Assembly: GCF_024380015.1 (NCBI RefSeq)
Contig: NZ_CP101508.1
Span: 62,001-126,000, forward strand
Source: Photobacterium atrarenae
GTDB taxonomy: Bacteria; Pseudomonadota; Gammaproteobacteria; Enterobacterales; Vibrionaceae
DNA length: 64,000 nt
Direction of reading: 5' to 3'
The translations under genes and the position numbers were made by a program. This document shows, piece after piece, positions 62,228 to 64,000 of this stretch. Within the stretch, counting starts at the first letter, position 1. Each line of letters opens with the position of its first letter. Below the pieces are notes generated by a model. The model saw nothing but the letters and a program-made list of their open reading frames with translations. It made no database searches and was not told where the DNA came from.

Positions 62228-64000
62228 CTATTTTTTCCTGGCGTTGGCGAATGCGGCCGCGAAGGCGCCGCCCATGGCGCTGTTGCCGCCCTGATCGTTC
62301 TTACTCCGGGACTGGCGCTGCTCACGGGGTTGCTGGCGTTGGCCTTGCGGTTTGCGGCTCGTTTTTTCCTGGCCCGGCTCATCGTTGAGGCGCATCGACA
62401 GGCCAATTCGTTTGCGCTGCAGATCGACTTCCATCACCTTCACCTTGACGATATCGCCGGCTTTGACCACTTCGCGCGGATCAGAGACAAACTTGTCCGA
62501 CAGTGCAGAGATATGCACCAGGCCATCCTGGTGGACACCGATATCGACGAAGGCACCGAAATTGGTCACATTGGTGATTACCCCTTCCAATACCATGCCC
62601 GGGATCAGATCTTTCACCTCGTGAACACCTTCGGCGAAGGTCGCGGTTTTAAATTCCGGTCGCGGGTCGCGGCCCGGTTTGTCCAGCTCACTGATAATAT
62701 CAGTCACTGTCGGCAGGCCGAATTGCTCATTGGTATAGTCCGCAGGCTTCAGGCCTTTGAGGAAGTCACTGTTGCCGATGATTGCATCCAGCGCTTTGTC
62801 GTTCGCCGCAGCGATGTTTTTCACCACCGCGTAAGATTCCGGGTGCACCGCCGAGCTGTCGAGCGGGTTCTTGCCGTTCATGATGCGCAGGAAACCGGCA
62901 CACTGCTCGAAGGCTTTCGGCCCCAGGCGGGCGACCTTCTTCAGCGTGGTGCGGGCTTCAAAGCGGCCGTTTTCATCGCGGTAGTTGACGATGTTCTGGG
63001 CGATGGTGTTGTTCAGGCCGGCCACTCGGGTCAGCAGTGCCGCAGATGCTGTATTGACGTCCACGCCGACGGCGTTGACGCAGTCTTCGACCACGGCATC
63101 GAGCCGCTTGGCCAGCATGCTCTGGCTGACATCGTGCTGGTACTGGCCCACCCCGATCGATTTCGGATCGATTTTCACCAGCTCGGCCAGCGGATCCTGC
63201 AGGCGGCGGCCAATCGACACCGCGCCGCGCAGCGAGACGTCCAGGTTCGGGAACTCGTTGGCAGCCAGTTCGGAGGCTGAATAGACCGAGGCACCGGCCT
63301 CGCTCACCATCACGCTCTGGATCTTGAGGTTGTTGTCTTTGAGCAGGGTGGTGACAAAGCTGTCGGTTTCACGTGAAGCAGTACCGTTACCAATCGCGAT
63401 CAGATCGACGTCGTGTTTGGCGATCAGGGCCAACACCGTCGCTTCGGACTGGGCGACCTGGCGCTGTGGCTGGTGCGGGTAAATCGTCGCGGTATCGAGC
63501 AGCTTGCCGGTCTGATCGACGACCGCCACTTTACAGCCGGTCCGCAGACCCGGGTCCAGTGCCAGCGTGACGCGCGGGCCCGCTGGTGCAGCCATCAGCA
63601 AGTCTTTGAGGTTATCGGCAAATACCTGCATCGCGCCGTCTTCGGCTTTCTCGCGCAGGGCGCTCAGTAGCTCGGTTTCCATGTGCATCAGGATTTTGAT
63701 CCGCCAGGCCCAGCTGATCACCTGCTTGCGCCAGCTGTCGGCAGGCTGGGTACCGAGGGTGATGCCGTAGTGCTCGGCAATCATCACTTCGCAGTAGGAG
63801 CCGCGGGTGCCTGCTTCCTGGTTCGGGTCGGCGATGAGGGTCAGTTGCAGCACGCCTTCGTTGCGGCCGCGGAACAGGGCCAGGGCGCGGTGTGACGGAA
63901 TGTTTTTCAGTGCTTCGCTGTACTCGAAGTAATCTTTGAATTTGGCGCCTTCCTGCGCCTTGCCGTCGACGACCGTGGCGCTCAGCTCGGCCTGGTGTTG
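62228..64000 (-). CDS. tex: Transcription accessory protein Tex, C-terminal three quarters
   Basis: 590 codons are present; the 5' part runs past base 64000 in the same frame, which is open to the edge ([18 protein letters not shown]). The YqgF-like domain ([35 protein letters not shown]), helix-hairpin-helix segments ([36 protein letters not shown]) and the C-terminal S1 domain ([37 protein letters not shown]) are plain. A disordered Gln/Arg/Ser tail follows. Tex binds RNA and structured nucleic acid and affects transcription; its precise role is unsettled. It ends at a bidirectional terminator. Confidence 0.96.
   Translation of the reverse strand, partial: QHQAELSATVVDGKAQEGAKFKDYFEYSEALKNIPSHRALALFRGRNEGVLQLTLIADPNQEAGTRGSYCEVMIAEHYGITLGTQPADSWRKQVISWAWRIKILMHMETELLSALREKAEDGAMQVFADNLKDLLMAAPAGPRVTLALDPGLRTGCKVAVVDQTGKLLDTATIYPHQPQRQVAQSEATVLALIAKHDVDLIAIGNGTASRETDSFVTTLLKDNNLKIQSVMVSEAGASVYSASELAANEFPNLDVSLRGAVSIGRRLQDPLAELVKIDPKSIGVGQYQHDVSQSMLAKRLDAVVEDCVNAVGVDVNTASAALLTRVAGLNNTIAQNIVNYRDENGRFEARTTLKKVARLGPKAFEQCAGFLRIMNGKNPLDSSAVHPESYAVVKNIAAANDKALDAIIGNSDFLKGLKPADYTNEQFGLPTVTDIISELDKPGRDPRPEFKTATFAEGVHEVKDLIPGMVLEGVITNVTNFGAFVDIGVHQDGLVHISALSDKFVSDPREVVKAGDIVKVKVMEVDLQRKRIGLSMRLNDEPGQEKTSRKPQGQRQQPREQRQSRSKNDQGGNSAMGGAFAAAFANARKK

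Noticed and set aside
62213..63280. 355-codon plus-strand open frame over tex
   Set aside because: Antisense shadow of tex, whose domains are unambiguous.
1..64000. CRISPR arrays, tRNA or rRNA genes, prophage or complete insertion sequences
   Set aside because: No regularly spaced repeats, no cloverleaf with CCA-type end, no rRNA signature and no transposase, integrase or structural phage genes were seen on either strand.

Overview
The window is about 64 kb of a gammaproteobacterial chromosome. The order of housekeeping genes and the protein sequences point to Vibrionaceae (Vibrio/Photobacterium/Grimontia group): rhlB-trxA-rho, ubiD-ferredoxin-fre, ftsYEX-rpoH, plsB/lexA, nfuA-gntX/bioH and tex are all present, alongside the paired hypothetical genes between bioH and tex. 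Base composition is GC-richer than in most Vibrio (my estimate by eye), which explains the many long antisense open frames. The genus is not resolved. I see no rRNA, tRNA, CRISPR array, phage or intact insertion sequence.

Layout. 1-7.8 kb: gppA (partial), rhlB, trxA, rho, an unknown exported protein, ubiD with a duplicated C-terminal segment, a small 2Fe-2S ferredoxin and the flavin reductase fre. 7.8-13 kb: biotin transporter yigM, uspA, ftnA, uspB, a MscS-type channel and an HI0933-type flavoprotein. 13-27 kb is more variable: a lipoprotein, an aldehyde dehydrogenase/TetR pair with a palindromic operator, a DTW tRNA-modification enzyme, an EVE protein, yigL-pldB/rhtB, an EAL-HDOD protein, an EamA exporter, an AbgT transporter, an acyltransferase and DUF2500. 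27.6-28.6 kb is an unusual AT-rich, T/G-skewed gap holding a 26-codon gene and a repeat-element remnant. 28.6-35.7 kb: yhhN, DUF2007, yecH, yhgN, yhhL-rsmD, then ftsY-ftsE-ftsX and rpoH.

35.8-41.7 kb: a gap dense in DnaA-box-like sequences and GATC sites, then a consolidated glycerol-3-phosphate locus: glpE, glpG, glpT, glpR and glpD, with a GlpR-type operator before glpD. 41.9-48.6 kb: a FliL-like protein, ubiC-ubiA (early ubiquinone steps, joining ubiD at 4.8 kb), plsB divergent from lexA (two SOS boxes), and a methyltransferase behind a near-consensus Fur box. 48.9-56.7 kb: a complete aa3-type cytochrome c oxidase operon (coxB with fused cytochrome c, coxA, ctaG, coxC, SURF1, a Sco-like protein, ctaA, ctaB). 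56.8-64 kb: dinF, a 3D-domain protein, nfuA-gntX, bioH, two small unknown proteins and tex (truncated by the window edge).

Functionally the window joins membrane lipid and glycerol-3-phosphate metabolism (glp genes, plsB, pldB), ubiquinone and terminal oxidase formation, envelope and division functions, and stress regulation (rpoH, lexA, usp genes, ftnA). The strongest unexplained signal is the DnaA-box/GATC cluster between rpoH and glpE (35816-36213). It has replication-control features but does not lie beside the usual origin genes.
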